Assembly (NCBI RefSeq): GCF_004025965.2 | Contig: NZ_SAYU02000038.1 | Coordinates: 1 to 41,788 of the forward strand | DNA from: Phycicoccus flavus | GTDB lineage: Bacteria > Actinomycetota > Actinomycetes > Actinomycetales > Dermatophilaceae | Direction: 5' to 3' | Length of the DNA stretch: 41,788 nucleotides | Part shown: positions 16,326 to 24,069 of the stretch, in pieces | How positions within the stretch are numbered: the first letter of the stretch is position 1 | Layout of the letters: each line of letters begins with the position of its first letter | Program-made: the position numbers and the translations under genes | The notes under the pieces: generated by a model | The model's input: the letters and a program-made list of their open reading frames with translations, nothing else | The model's database searches: none | What the model was told of the DNA's origin: nothing

Positions 16326-17918
16326 GTGAGCGGGCCCGGGGCGGTGCCGGACCCCGGGGGTCGTCCGAACGGACCGAAGCGCGCCGCGGCCGCCACGCCG
16401 GCGCCGGGCCCGGGTGATGATGCCGGGACGCCCCCCGTCCCCGACGCCACGACCCCGATGACGGTTCACGAGCTGCTGGCCCCGACGCTCGACCGACGCT
16501 CCACCCGGTGGAACCGCCGGGCGCCGGTCGTGGCCGCGATGCTCGTCGACCTCCTCCTGCTCGTCGTCGTCACCCTCTCCGCGGGCTTCGGCCGGGCGGT
16601 CCTGCCGGTCTTCCGGGAGGCCGGGGACGTCCCCGAGCTCGTGGCCGCCGCCGGTCCGCCGATCGTCCTCGGCTGGTTCGCCGTCATCGCCCTCTCCGGC
16701 GGCTACGCCCCGCACCTGCTCGGCGCCGGCACCCAGGAGTACAAGCTCGTCGTGCGGGCCTCCCTCGTCGCCGCCGGCGCCATCGGGGTCGTGAGCTTCC
16801 TCGGCAAGGTGCCGCTCTCGCGCGGGTTCTTCTTCCTCCTCATCATCATCGGCGTCCCGCTGCTGCTGCTCGGCCGTCACCTGCTGCGCCGGGTCGTCCA
16901 CCTCCTGCGGCGACGCGGCCTGCTGTGCCACCGGGTCGTCGTCGCCGGCTCCGCGGCCTCGGTCGACGAGGTGACCACCGTGCTGCGCCGCGAGCCGTGG
17001 CTGGGGTTCACCGTCGTCGGCGCCCTCGTCCCCCCGTCGGAGCACACCGACGTCACGCCCGGCGGCATCCCCGTCCTCGGCACGACGGCCCGCACCGCCG
17101 CGGTCGTCGGCGACGCCGACTGCGACATCGTCCTGTTCGCCGGCGGTGCCGTCTCCTCCGCCCGGGCGATGCGCCGCGCGGCCTGGGACCTCGAGGACAC
17201 GAACGTGCAGATCATGCTCGTCCCGAGCCTCACCGACGTCTCCACCGACCGGGTCCGCGCCCGCCCGGCCGCGGGGCTGCACCTCATGGAGCTCGAGGGC
17301 CCGCGCGCGCACCGCGCCAGCCGGGTCTCCAAGCGCGCGTTCGACATCGTCGGCGCCGGGCTGTGCCTCGTCCTCGCGAGCCCGGTGCTCCTGGCGACGG
17401 CGGTGGCCATCCGCCGGTACGACGGCGGCCCGGTGATCTTCCGGCAGCGCCGGGTCGGGCGGCACGGCGACTTCTTCGACTGCCTGAAGTTCCGCTCGAT
17501 GGTGGTCGACGCCGACCGGCTGCGCCCCGAGGTGGCCGAGAACATGCACGGCGAGGACCACGTCCTCTTCAAGGACGCCCACGACCCGCGGGTCACCCCG
17601 CCGGGCCGGGTCATCCGCCGCTTCTCGGTCGACGAGACCCCGCAGTTCCTCAACGTGCTGCGCGGCGAGATGAGCCTCGTCGGCCCGCGACCCCCGCTGC
17701 CCGGCGAGGTCGAGCAGTACACCGACGAGGTGCGCACCCGGCTCGCCGTCCGCCCCGGGATGACCGGCCTCTGGCAGGTCTCCGGGCGCTCGGACCTGTC
17801 CTGGGAGGACTCGGTGCGCCTCGACCTGTACTACGTCGACAACTGGTCGCTGGTCCAGGACCTCGCGATCCTGTGGCGCACCGTGTCCGCGGTGCTCACC
17901 GGCCGCGGCGCCTACTGA
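16326..17918 (+). CDS. polyprenyl-phosphate sugar-1-phosphate transferase (WbaP/WcaJ type)
   Basis: Begins lipid-linked glycan assembly by moving a sugar-1-phosphate to undecaprenyl phosphate. It has 530 aa. A Pro/Gly-rich, probably disordered N-terminal tail (about 45 aa) precedes four N-terminal membrane segments (AAMLVDLLLLVVVTLSAG, PPIVLGWFAVIALSGG, ASLVAAGAIGVVSFL, FFFLLIIIGVPLLLLG). A CoA-binding-like linker follows, then the bacterial sugar transferase domain from about residue 334 with FRQRRVGRHGDFFDCLKFRS, SLVGPRPPLPGEVE and RPGMTGLWQVSGRSDLSWED. GTG 16326 is chosen; ATG 16458 would remove the tail. Last gene of the operon. Confidence 0.92.
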   Translation: MSGPGAVPDPGGRPNGPKRAAAATPAPGPGDDAGTPPVPDATTPMTVHELLAPTLDRRSTRWNRRAPVVAAMLVDLLLLVVVTLSAGFGRAVLPVFREAGDVPELVAAAGPPIVLGWFAVIALSGGYAPHLLGAGTQEYKLVVRASLVAAGAIGVVSFLGKVPLSRGFFFLLIIIGVPLLLLGRHLLRRVVHLLRRRGLLCHRVVVAGSAASVDEVTTVLRREPWLGFTVVGALVPPSEHTDVTPGGIPVLGTTARTAAVVGDADCDIVLFAGGAVSSARAMRRAAWDLEDTNVQIMLVPSLTDVSTDRVRARPAAGLHLMELEGPRAHRASRVSKRAFDIVGAGLCLVLASPVLLATAVAIRRYDGGPVIFRQRRVGRHGDFFDCLKFRSMVVDADRLRPEVAENMHGEDHVLFKDAHDPRVTPPGRVIRRFSVDETPQFLNVLRGEMSLVGPRPPLPGEVEQYTDEVRTRLAVRPGMTGLWQVSGRSDLSWEDSVRLDLYYVDNWSLVQDLAILWRTVSAVLTGRGAY

Positions 17919-17960
17919 CCGGCCCCGCCGGCCTCCGGTCGCCCCGGCGCCCGGCCCGGC

Positions 17961-19382
17961 TCACTCGGCGTGCTTGCCGCGCGAGGCCGCCTTCGCGTAG
18001 TCCTTGCGGGTCTTGGTGTCCGAGGCGTACGAGGCGTAGCCGCCGTAGCCGTACCCGTACATGACCCCGCCGGCCCGCCGCTTCGGGGCCATGTTGAGCA
18101 CGACGCCGAGGACCCGGCCCCCGACCTGACCCATCATCCGGGCCGCGAGCTCGGCCTGCTCCTTGTGCGTCCGTCCGACGGCGAAGACGAGCAGCGAGCC
18201 GTCGCAGGACGCCGACAGCACCCCCGCGTCGGTGACCGGCAGCAGGGGCGGGGCGTCGAGGATGACGATGTTGTCGACCGTCAGCTCGCGCACGAGCTCG
18301 TGCATCCGCGCCGAGCCGAGCAGCTCACTGGGGTTCGGCGGGGTGCGGCCCGAGGTGATGAGCCGGACGTTCTCCTGGTCGGTGGGCTGGAACGCGTCCT
18401 CGAGGTCGACCTGGTCGGTGAGCACGTGCGAGAGCCCGATCGACCCCGGGGCCTCGAAGACCTTGGCCAGCGTGGGCCGGCGCAGGTCGGCGTCGACGAT
18501 GACGACCCGCTGGCCGGCCTCGCCGAGCACCCGGGCCAGCGTCGAGGAGACCGTCGACTTGCCCTCGTGGGCGTTGGCGCTGGTGACGACGATGCTCCGC
18601 GGCGGGTCGTCGACGCCGACGAAGCGCAGGTTGGTGCGGATCTGCCGGAAGGACTCCGAGGCGATGCCGAGGTGGTCCAGCCGCCCCCGCCCGCCCTGCA
18701 CGCGCAGCTCGCTCGTCACCGGGACGACGCCGAGGACGCTGGCGCCCGTGGCCGCCTCGACGTCCTGGGCGCTGCGCAGCCGGGTGTCGAGCTGCCGGCG
18801 GACGAAGACGAGCAGGTAGGCGACGAGCAGGCCCAGGCCGATCCCGATGAGGACGTTGCGCGGCGGGTCCGGGGCGATCCGGCGTCCGGGCAGGGCGGAC
18901 TCGATGGGCACGATGGTGACGATGTTCTTGGCGTTCGAGCCGGTCGTCTCGATCCGGTTGGCCTCCTGCGCGGTGGCCTTGATGACGGCGTCGGCCAGGC
19001 GGCGGCTCTCGTCCGGCGTGGGTCCGGTGGCCGTGACCTGCATGATCACCGAGTTCTCGGCGACGGTGCCGGTGACCCGTCGGGCGACGTCCTCGGGCGA
19101 GGCGTCGATGCCCGTCGCGGTGATCGCGCGCTGGGCGACGGCCCGGCTCGTGACGAGCGGCAGGTAGGAGTCGGCCTTGGAGCCACCGAGGGAGTTCGCG
19201 GCGATGCTCTCGCCCGTGCTCGCGCCCGCCCCGTCGATGCGGACGTAGCCGCTGGCGTCGGCGAGGTAGACCGAGGGCATCCTCAGGGTCAGGCCGTAGG
19301 CGGCGGCCCCGCCGGCGAGGGTGAGGACGACGAGGAAGAGCAGATGGGTCCGGGTGAGGCGGACGAAGTCGAGCAGGGTCAC
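17961..19382 (-). CDS. Wzc-like chain-length determinant / bacterial tyrosine autokinase
   Basis: A 473-aa fused polysaccharide co-polymerase and BY-kinase controlling glycan export or length. TM1 is near residues 12-33, an extracytoplasmic Wzz-type loop follows, and TM2 lies near 179-198 (NVLIGIGLGLLVAYLLVFV). The kinase has Walker A ANAHEGKSTVSSTLA near 264, Walker A' VVIVDADLRRP near 294 and Walker B IVILDAPPLLPVTD near 374. The C-terminal cluster has six tyrosines (GVMYGYGYGGYASYAS and DYAKA), the autophosphorylation sites. GTG start with GAGGAC about 6 nt upstream. Convergent with the sugar transferase (42 bp gap). Confidence 0.94.
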   Translation of the reverse strand: MTLLDFVRLTRTHLLFLVVLTLAGGAAAYGLTLRMPSVYLADASGYVRIDGAGASTGESIAANSLGGSKADSYLPLVTSRAVAQRAITATGIDASPEDVARRVTGTVAENSVIMQVTATGPTPDESRRLADAVIKATAQEANRIETTGSNAKNIVTIVPIESALPGRRIAPDPPRNVLIGIGLGLLVAYLLVFVRRQLDTRLRSAQDVEAATGASVLGVVPVTSELRVQGGRGRLDHLGIASESFRQIRTNLRFVGVDDPPRSIVVTSANAHEGKSTVSSTLARVLGEAGQRVVIVDADLRRPTLAKVFEAPGSIGLSHVLTDQVDLEDAFQPTDQENVRLITSGRTPPNPSELLGSARMHELVRELTVDNIVILDAPPLLPVTDAGVLSASCDGSLLVFAVGRTHKEQAELAARMMGQVGGRVLGVVLNMAPKRRAGGVMYGYGYGGYASYASDTKTRKDYAKAASRGKHAE

Positions 19383-19434
19383 GAGACGTCCTCGGCGGTG
19401 GACGGCGCCGGGTGTGGCGGCAGGGTCGCGCTCG

Positions 19435-19440
19435 ATGCTA
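19435..19440 (-). promoter_or_regulatory. -10 element of the tyrosine autokinase gene
   Basis: TAGCAT on the minus strand, about 52 nt before the GTG at 19382, giving a leader of roughly 45 nt that contains the GAGGAC ribosome-binding site. It shares the 134-bp divergent region with the nucleotidyltransferase promoter. Confidence 0.4.
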
Positions 19441-19503
19441 CCCGCGGGGCGTCGCCGGGCGCGGAGCCTCGGGCGGTTCCCGTGTCGTGACTCCCTCCGG
19501 ACC

Positions 19504-19509
19504 TACAGT
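19504..19509 (+). promoter_or_regulatory. -10 element of leaderless nucleotidyltransferase gene
   Basis: TACAGT ends 7 nt before the GTG at 19517. No Shine-Dalgarno is present, so a leaderless message is inferred. Confidence 0.45.
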
Positions 19510-19516
19510 GGGGGCC

Positions 19517-20395
19517 GTGTCGGAGGCCGTGACGGAGGGGCAGCTGGTCCCCCTGCGGGTGCGCGTCGAGCTCGCCCACGCCGCCGTCCAGCGTCTCGCC
19601 GAGTCCTGCGGCGTCGACCTGCTCCACGTGAAGGGACCGGCCGTCGACCCCGGGCTGCGCGGCCACGACGGCCGCGGCACCGACGCCGACGTGCTCGTCC
19701 GGCCGGCCCACGTGCGCCGGTTCCTCGCCGCGCTGCACGCGCACGGCTGGCGGACCGAGACGACCTTCGGCGCCGGCTCCGCCTTCGACCACGCCGCGAA
19801 CCTGTACCACTCCTCGTGGGGGCTCCTCGACGTCCACCGGCTCTTCCCCGGGATGGACCGTGACCCCGCGGCGGCGTTCGAGGTGCTGTGGGCCGAGCGG
19901 GTCTGCCGCGACCTCGGGCACGTGCCCTGCCCGGTCCCGAGCCCGCTCGGCCAGTCACTGCTCCTCCTGCTGCACGCCGCCCGGACCCGCACGGGCGGGG
20001 TCCACCCCGACGTCGGACCCAACTGGACGCTGCGGACCGAGGACGAGCGACGTCACCTGCGCACCCTGGCCGAGCGCACGGGGGCCACCGTCGGCCTGGC
20101 GGCGGCCACCGGTGAGCTCGGCGTCCACGCCGGCTCCCGCGAGGCCGCGCTGTGGGAGGTCTTCGCCGGGGACGACGACCGGCTGGGCGAGTGGCGGGCC
20201 CGGTGGCGCTCCGCCCGAGGCCCGGCGGCCAAGGCGTCGGTGGCGGTCCGCTCGCTCGGGGTCAACCGCTACTACCTGCGTCAGCGCCTCGGCCGCGAGC
20301 CGCGGGGAGCCGACGTCGCGCTCGCCTTCGTCCACCGCCTCGGCACCGGCACCCGGGCCCTCGTCGTCCGCGGCGCCCGGCGGGTGCGCCGGTGA
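19517..20395 (+). CDS. nucleotidyltransferase family protein (NTP_transf_5-like)
   Basis: A 292-aa protein of the uncharacterised nucleotidyltransferase group often found with PqqD-like proteins and glycan loci. The nucleotidyltransferase core is seen as LHVKGPAVDPGLRG followed by GTDADVLVRPAHVRRFL, where the Asp residues would bind metal, then HRLFPGM. The C-terminal part has no recognisable domain. The GTG at 19517 is supported by the -10 hexamer 7 nt upstream; GTG 19529 is an alternative. GTGA overlap with the PqqD-like gene. Substrate unknown. Confidence 0.8.
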   Translation: MSEAVTEGQLVPLRVRVELAHAAVQRLAESCGVDLLHVKGPAVDPGLRGHDGRGTDADVLVRPAHVRRFLAALHAHGWRTETTFGAGSAFDHAANLYHSSWGLLDVHRLFPGMDRDPAAAFEVLWAERVCRDLGHVPCPVPSPLGQSLLLLLHAARTRTGGVHPDVGPNWTLRTEDERRHLRTLAERTGATVGLAAATGELGVHAGSREAALWEVFAGDDDRLGEWRARWRSARGPAAKASVAVRSLGVNRYYLRQRLGREPRGADVALAFVHRLGTGTRALVVRGARRVRR

Positions 20396-20658
20396 CCGGG
20401 CCCCTCGTCCTCGCCGCGCAGGCCGGGTGGGTGGAGGCCGACGAGGTCGTCTACGCCGCGGTGCTGCCGGACGGCCCGCCGCTCGTGCTCCAGGGCTCCG
20501 GGGCCCTCGTCTGGCACGCCGCCCTCCCGGGCGGGAGCCTCGAGGAGGTCGTCGGGCGGGTCGCCGCGGCGGCCGGCACCTCAGCCGACGTCGTCGCCGC
20601 GGACGTCGCGGCGTTCGTCGACGCCCTCGTCACCGTGGGGCTGCTGGTCCGCTCGTGA
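20392..20658 (+). CDS. PqqD-like small protein (RiPP recognition element fold)
   Basis: An 88-aa protein with the PqqD layout: an N-terminal beta region (YAAVLPDGPPLVLQGSGALVWHA) and a helical C-terminus (LEEVVGRVAAAAG, VVAADVAAFVDALVTVGLLV). PqqD-type domains bind precursor peptides in RiPP systems and also occur beside polysaccharide genes as presumed chaperones. GTGA overlap with the nucleotidyltransferase shows the pair acts together. No radical SAM, HprK-like kinase or obvious precursor peptide is near. Its last 78 bp overlap the convergent VanZ-like gene. Confidence 0.75.
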   Translation: MTGPLVLAAQAGWVEADEVVYAAVLPDGPPLVLQGSGALVWHAALPGGSLEEVVGRVAAAAGTSADVVAADVAAFVDALVTVGLLVRS

Positions 20659-21042
20659 CGCGACCAGGGCGCCGACCAGCGCGCCGCCGGTGTTGCAGGC
20701 GACGTCCAGCAGGCTCGCCTCGCGCTGGAGGACCGGGAGCAGCTGGACCAGCTCGACGAGCACGCTCAGCGCGCCGAGGCCGAGGGTGACGGCGAGGACG
20801 CCGCGACGCAGCAGCACGACCCCGAGCCAGCCGAGCGGCACGAAGCCGAGGACGTTGAGCACCGCCGCGTAGTGCTCCGGGAGCACCGCCTGCGGCATCC
20901 CGCGCTGGAGGAAGAAGACGTAGACGGCGACGACGCCGCGGTTGACCAGGGACCCGTCGGGCCAGAGGACCGCCAGGCCGAGGACCACCGCGGCCACCGC
21001 GGCCAGGACGACGCCGGCGCGCCGCCGCCGCTGCGCGCTCAT
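20581..21042 (-). CDS. VanZ-like membrane protein
   Basis: A 153-aa integral membrane protein with four predicted helices (VVLAAVAAVVLGLAVLW; AVLNVLGFVPLGWLGVVLL; VLAVTLGLGALSVLVELVQL; LVGALVAS). It carries the VanZ-family pattern NVLGFVPLG, ...VELVQL..., DVACNTGGALVGA. VanZ confers teicoplanin resistance in enterococci; most family members have no known function. ATGA overlap with DUF2017 upstream. The polar C-terminal tail overlaps the convergent PqqD-like gene by 78 bp. Confidence 0.8.
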   Translation of the reverse strand: MSAQRRRRAGVVLAAVAAVVLGLAVLWPDGSLVNRGVVAVYVFFLQRGMPQAVLPEHYAAVLNVLGFVPLGWLGVVLLRRGVLAVTLGLGALSVLVELVQLLPVLQREASLLDVACNTGGALVGALVASRADQQPHGDEGVDERRDVRGDDVG

Positions 21043-21656
21043 GCCCGCAGCAGGGCGGACGCCAGCGTCTCCTGGAGCCAGGTGAGGAAGTCGTAGAGGG
21101 CCAGCGCGTGACCGAGCGGGTCGGCGGGGTCCAGGCGGGCCGCGCGCGCCTCGAGCGCGTCCAGGTCCTCGTCGGACTCCAGCCCGAGCCGCGAGCCGAG
21201 CACGAGCCGGACGTCGGTGAGCGCCGTTAGGAAGGTCCCCGCCGCGGGGGCGTCGAGCGCGAGGTCGCCGCCCGGGGTCCGCAACGCGGCGACCGCGCGC
21301 TGGAGGCCGTCGGCTTTGCGGTGTCGCAGGCCGCCCTCGGTGAGGCGGCGGAACTCCCGCGACGCCTCGGCGTCCTCGCGGTGCGCGGCCGGCAGCAGCC
21401 GGTCCAGCGCCGGGTCGCGGTCCCCGGGGCGCTCCTGCGCCGGACCGGCGTCGCCGGCGCCGGGGTCGCCGTCCAGCGAGATGCCCGCGACGAGGGCGTC
21501 GAACGCCTCGTCACCGGTGGCGGTCTGCTCCGGCGGCTCCAGGAGGCCGGCGACCTGCTCCATGAGCGAGGCGACGACGTCGCGCTCGTCGGCGTCGAGC
21601 GAGGCGACGTAGCGCAAGTCCTCGCCGCGCCCCTTGCGGCGGAAGGCGCGCGCCAT
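21039..21656 (-). CDS. DUF2017 family protein
   Basis: A 205-aa cytoplasmic protein of the actinobacterial DUF2017 family, recognised from its start (MARAFRRKG), the EFRRLTEGGLRHRKADGL segment, and the LVLGSRLGLESDEDLDAL and YDFLTWLQETLASALL stretches, together with its place directly after clpS. In M. tuberculosis the equivalent is Rv1332 after clpS Rv1331. Function unknown. The ATG overlaps the clpS stop in ATGA. A longer upstream frame exists but is clpS read out of frame. Confidence 0.88.
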   Translation of the reverse strand: MARAFRRKGRGEDLRYVASLDADERDVVASLMEQVAGLLEPPEQTATGDEAFDALVAGISLDGDPGAGDAGPAQERPGDRDPALDRLLPAAHREDAEASREFRRLTEGGLRHRKADGLQRAVAALRTPGGDLALDAPAAGTFLTALTDVRLVLGSRLGLESDEDLDALEARAARLDPADPLGHALALYDFLTWLQETLASALLRA

Positions 21657-21946
21657 CAGGAGTCCTTCTGGAAGGTGGCCCACAGGCCGTAGCCGTGGAG
21701 GGCCTCGGTGTCGGCCTCCATCGACTCGCGCGGGCCGTTGGAGACGACCGCCCGACCCTCCTCGTGGACCTGCATCATGAGCTTCTCGGCCTTGGCCCGC
21801 CCGTAGCCGAAGTGCTGCTGCAGCACGAAGGTCACGTAGGACATGAGGTTCACCGGGTCGTTCCACACGATCGTCACCCACGGGACGTCGGGGGACACGT
21901 CCTCGGCGGGCCGGACGACCTCCTCGGTCACGGGCGCGAGCGACAC
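21656..21946 (-). CDS. clpS: ATP-dependent Clp protease adaptor
   Basis: Delivers N-degron substrates to ClpA/ClpC-ClpP. It has 96 aa, the usual size. Signatures: [18 protein letters not shown] (the WNDP substrate pocket with Asn-Asp), [23 protein letters not shown] and [20 protein letters not shown] start is preceded at 7 nt by a -10-like TATCCT, so the mRNA is probably leaderless. Heads the clpS-DUF2017-VanZ operon through ATGA overlaps. Confidence 0.96.
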   Translation of the reverse strand: MSLAPVTEEVVRPAEDVSPDVPWVTIVWNDPVNLMSYVTFVLQQHFGYGRAKAEKLMMQVHEEGRAVVSNGPRESMEADTEALHGYGLWATFQKDS

Positions 21947-21953
21947 GGTGCCC

Positions 21954-21959
21954 AGGATA
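21954..21959 (-). promoter_or_regulatory. -10 element of leaderless clpS
   Basis: TATCCT on the minus strand, 7 nt before the clpS GTG; no ribosome-binding site seen. Confidence 0.5.
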
Positions 21960-21983
21960 GGTGGGTGGCGGCGGTGCGCACGT

Positions 21984-22015
21984 CCGCGGGGCCGGGGCGG
22001 GCGCCCGTCCCGCGG
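21984..22015 (-). terminator. possible hairpin after hmgA
   Basis: Arms CCGCGGG (21984-21990) and CCCGCGG (22009-22015) enclose a GC-rich stretch that holds a further CGGGCGCCCG palindrome. It lies just past the hmgA stop, with no T-tract. Such GC-only hairpins can terminate in actinobacteria, but in this composition chance is possible. Confidence 0.3.
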
Positions 22016-22022
22016 CCGGGGG

Positions 22023-23261
22023 TCAGCCGCGCCCGCGGTTCCAGGAGTCGGCGTACACGCCGTCGTCGACCGCCCGGCCGGCCTCGCCGAGCTCGAGCGG
22101 GCGGAAGGTGTCGACCATGACGGCGAGCTCGTCGAAGTACTCGGTGCCGATCGAGGCCTCGGAGGCCCCGGGCTGCGGACCGTGCGCGTGCCCGCCGGGG
22201 TGCACCGAGACCGAGCCCTTGCCGATGCCGGAGCCCTTGCGGGCCTCGTAGTCCCCGTCGACGTAGAACATGATCTCGTCGCTGTCGACGTTGGAGTGGT
22301 AGTACGGCACCGGGATCGACAGGGGGTGGTAGTCGACCTTGCGCGGCACGAAGTTGCAGATGACGAAGTTCCAGCCCTCGAAGACCTGGTGCACGGGCGG
22401 CGGCTGGTGCACCCGCCCGGTGATCGGCTCGAAGTCGCGCACGTTGAAGACGTACGGGTACAGGCAGCCGTCCCAGCCGACGACGTCGAGCGGGTGGAAG
22501 GGCAGCTCGTGGACGGTGCCCGCGATCCCGCCCGGGCCGTTGCCGCGGTGCTTGAGGTAGACCTCGGACTCCTCGCCGGCCGAGGCGCCGACGTCCTCCG
22601 CGAGCAGCGGGCCCTCCGGGACGCGCAGGTCGCGCTCGCAGTACGGGGCGTGCTCGAGCAGCTGCCCGTACTTGCTGAGGTAGCGCTTGGGCGGCGCGAT
22701 GTGGCTGTTGGCCTCGATGCAGTACGCGCGCAGCGGGTCCTTGGTCGAGCGGCGCGGCACCCAGCGGTGCGTCGTGGCCCGCGGCACGACGACGTAGTCG
22801 CCCTCCGCGACGTCGAACGCCCCGAACACGGTCTCGACCCGGGCCCTGCCGCGCTCGACGTAGACGCACTCGTCGCCGACGCCGTTGCGGTACCAGGGGC
22901 TGGGCTCGCCGGCCACGACGTAGGAGATGCGCACGTCGCCGTTGCCGAGCACGAGCCGCCGCCCGGTGACGACGTCGGTGGTCTTGACGTCCTTGGCCGC
23001 GAACAGGTCGTGCAGCCGCAGGTGCCGCGGGGTCAGCGGGTGGTTGGGCGTCGTCGACAGGTCACCGGGCGTCCACTCCCGCGCCCCGGTGATCGTCGAC
23101 GGGATGTTGCGGTGGTAGAGCAGGCTGGAGTCGCTGCTGAAGCCCTCCTCGCCCATGAGCTCCTCGTAGTACAGCTCGCCCTGGCCGGCCCGGCCCGCGG
23201 GCCGGCGGTGCTGGGTGTGCCGCTTCGGGGGGATGCTGCCCATCGCCTGGTAGTGCGCCAC
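22023..23261 (-). CDS. hmgA: homogentisate 1,2-dioxygenase
   Basis: Opens the ring of homogentisate to maleylacetoacetate, using Fe(II), in tyrosine/phenylalanine breakdown. It has 412 aa. The cupin-like C-terminal part holds the metal set: [18 protein letters not shown] near residues 322-339 and [19 protein letters not shown], followed by [16 protein letters not shown], all diagnostic of the family. The start is GTG at 23261 with GAGGTGGAG 7 nt upstream; an ATG six codons in is the alternative. It stands alone: fahA is 5.7 kb and hpd 8.2 kb away. Confidence 0.93.
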   Translation of the reverse strand: MAHYQAMGSIPPKRHTQHRRPAGRAGQGELYYEELMGEEGFSSDSSLLYHRNIPSTITGAREWTPGDLSTTPNHPLTPRHLRLHDLFAAKDVKTTDVVTGRRLVLGNGDVRISYVVAGEPSPWYRNGVGDECVYVERGRARVETVFGAFDVAEGDYVVVPRATTHRWVPRRSTKDPLRAYCIEANSHIAPPKRYLSKYGQLLEHAPYCERDLRVPEGPLLAEDVGASAGEESEVYLKHRGNGPGGIAGTVHELPFHPLDVVGWDGCLYPYVFNVRDFEPITGRVHQPPPVHQVFEGWNFVICNFVPRKVDYHPLSIPVPYYHSNVDSDEIMFYVDGDYEARKGSGIGKGSVSVHPGGHAHGPQPGASEASIGTEYFDELAVMVDTFRPLELGEAGRAVDDGVYADSWNRGRG

Positions 23262-23340
23262 GGTCGGACTCCACCTCGCTGTGGTCGGGGCTCCGCGGTC
23301 CGTCCGGTGGGTGCCCGGGCGTCCGCGCCTGCTGGTGGCC

Positions 23341-23346
23341 ACCCTA
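23341..23346 (-). promoter_or_regulatory. -10 element of hmgA
   Basis: TAGGGT on the minus strand, about 80 nt before the GTG at 23261; with the Shine-Dalgarno it suggests a leader of about 70 nt. No clear -35. Confidence 0.35.
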
Positions 23347-23514
23347 GGACGTGGGTCCGTCACCGGCACCCCTCCCCCGCGGCCCGCCGCAGCGTGCCCA
23401 GGTCCGTCCCGGCCCGCCCCCGGCGGACCCCACAATCTGCCCGTCCGTGCTCGCGGGCGGTGCCGGCGCGGCGTCCCGGCGGCGGATGTCGGACCGGTCC
23501 GCCACGATGGCCCG

Positions 23515-23877
23515 ATGGACTGGGTGGTCGCGGTGCTCGCGTTCGCCGGCGCGCTCGCCGGGTCGGGCGGGGCGGCCTGGGTCGCCCTGCGCGGCCAGCG
23601 CCAGCAGGGACGCGGCGAGTGGCGGCAGCGGCTCGACGAGGCCATCGCGCTCGTGACCGCCGACGACCCCGCGAAGCAGCAGATCGGCGACGAACTGCTC
23701 GCCGACCTCATCGGCTCCGACCTCGGCAGCGACGACGACCGGGACCTGGCCCGGCGGATCGCCCGGATCCGCCTCGGCGACGAGCTGTCGCACCGCGAGC
23801 GCGGCGACGGGGAGGAGGTGGACCTCACGGGCCCGCCGGGTGACAATGGGGAGGTCGACCAGGAGGAGGCGCCATGA
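23515..23877 (+). CDS. small membrane-anchored protein of unknown function
   Basis: 120 aa. One N-terminal membrane helix (VVAVLAFAGALAGSGGAAWVAL) is followed by a charged cytoplasmic tail with likely helices (QRLDEAIALVTADD, QQIGDELLADLIGSDLGS, ARRIARIRLGDEL). Not recognised as a named family; similar short anchored proteins of unknown function are common in Micrococcales. A -10-like CACGAT lies 6 nt before the ATG, implying a leaderless message. ATGA overlap with the next small gene. Confidence 0.7.
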   Translation: MDWVVAVLAFAGALAGSGGAAWVALRGQRQQGRGEWRQRLDEAIALVTADDPAKQQIGDELLADLIGSDLGSDDDRDLARRIARIRLGDELSHRERGDGEEVDLTGPPGDNGEVDQEEAP

Positions 23878-24035
23878 CCGCGACGACCGGACCGCAGGGG
23901 ACCTTCCGCATCCCGTCGTCCACGGTGCGGCTCGCCCGCGCGCTCGTGAAAGACGCCCGTCGCCGGGGGACCCGCGAGAACCCGCGCGTCGAGGACGCGG
24001 CCCGCACCCCGCTGCCCGAGGACCCGCGGCGCTGA
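23874..24035 (+). CDS. 53-aa basic hypothetical protein
   Basis: Short frame, too small for usual gene calling. Supported by a strong GGAGGAGG Shine-Dalgarno about 4 nt upstream of ATG 23874, by an ATGA overlap with the previous gene, and by 34 bp spacing to dinB. The product starts MTATTGPQGTFRIPSSTVRL and has a central basic stretch (KDARRRGTR). No known domain. It may be a genuine small protein or a translation-coupling element. Confidence 0.5.
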   Translation: MTATTGPQGTFRIPSSTVRLARALVKDARRRGTRENPRVEDAARTPLPEDPRR

Positions 24036-24069
24036 CCCACCCGGCCGGACCGCGACCCGCGAGCTGACC

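Noticed and set aside
17919-17941. GACCGG ... CCGGTC inverted repeat between the convergent sugar transferase and kinase genes
   Set aside because: Six-bp arms with a 12-nt loop are expected by chance at this GC content; not strong enough to call a terminator.
1775-21042. Genomic island with integrase or IS boundaries
   Set aside because: No transposase, integrase, tRNA or flanking direct repeat was seen; only synteny suggests insertion.
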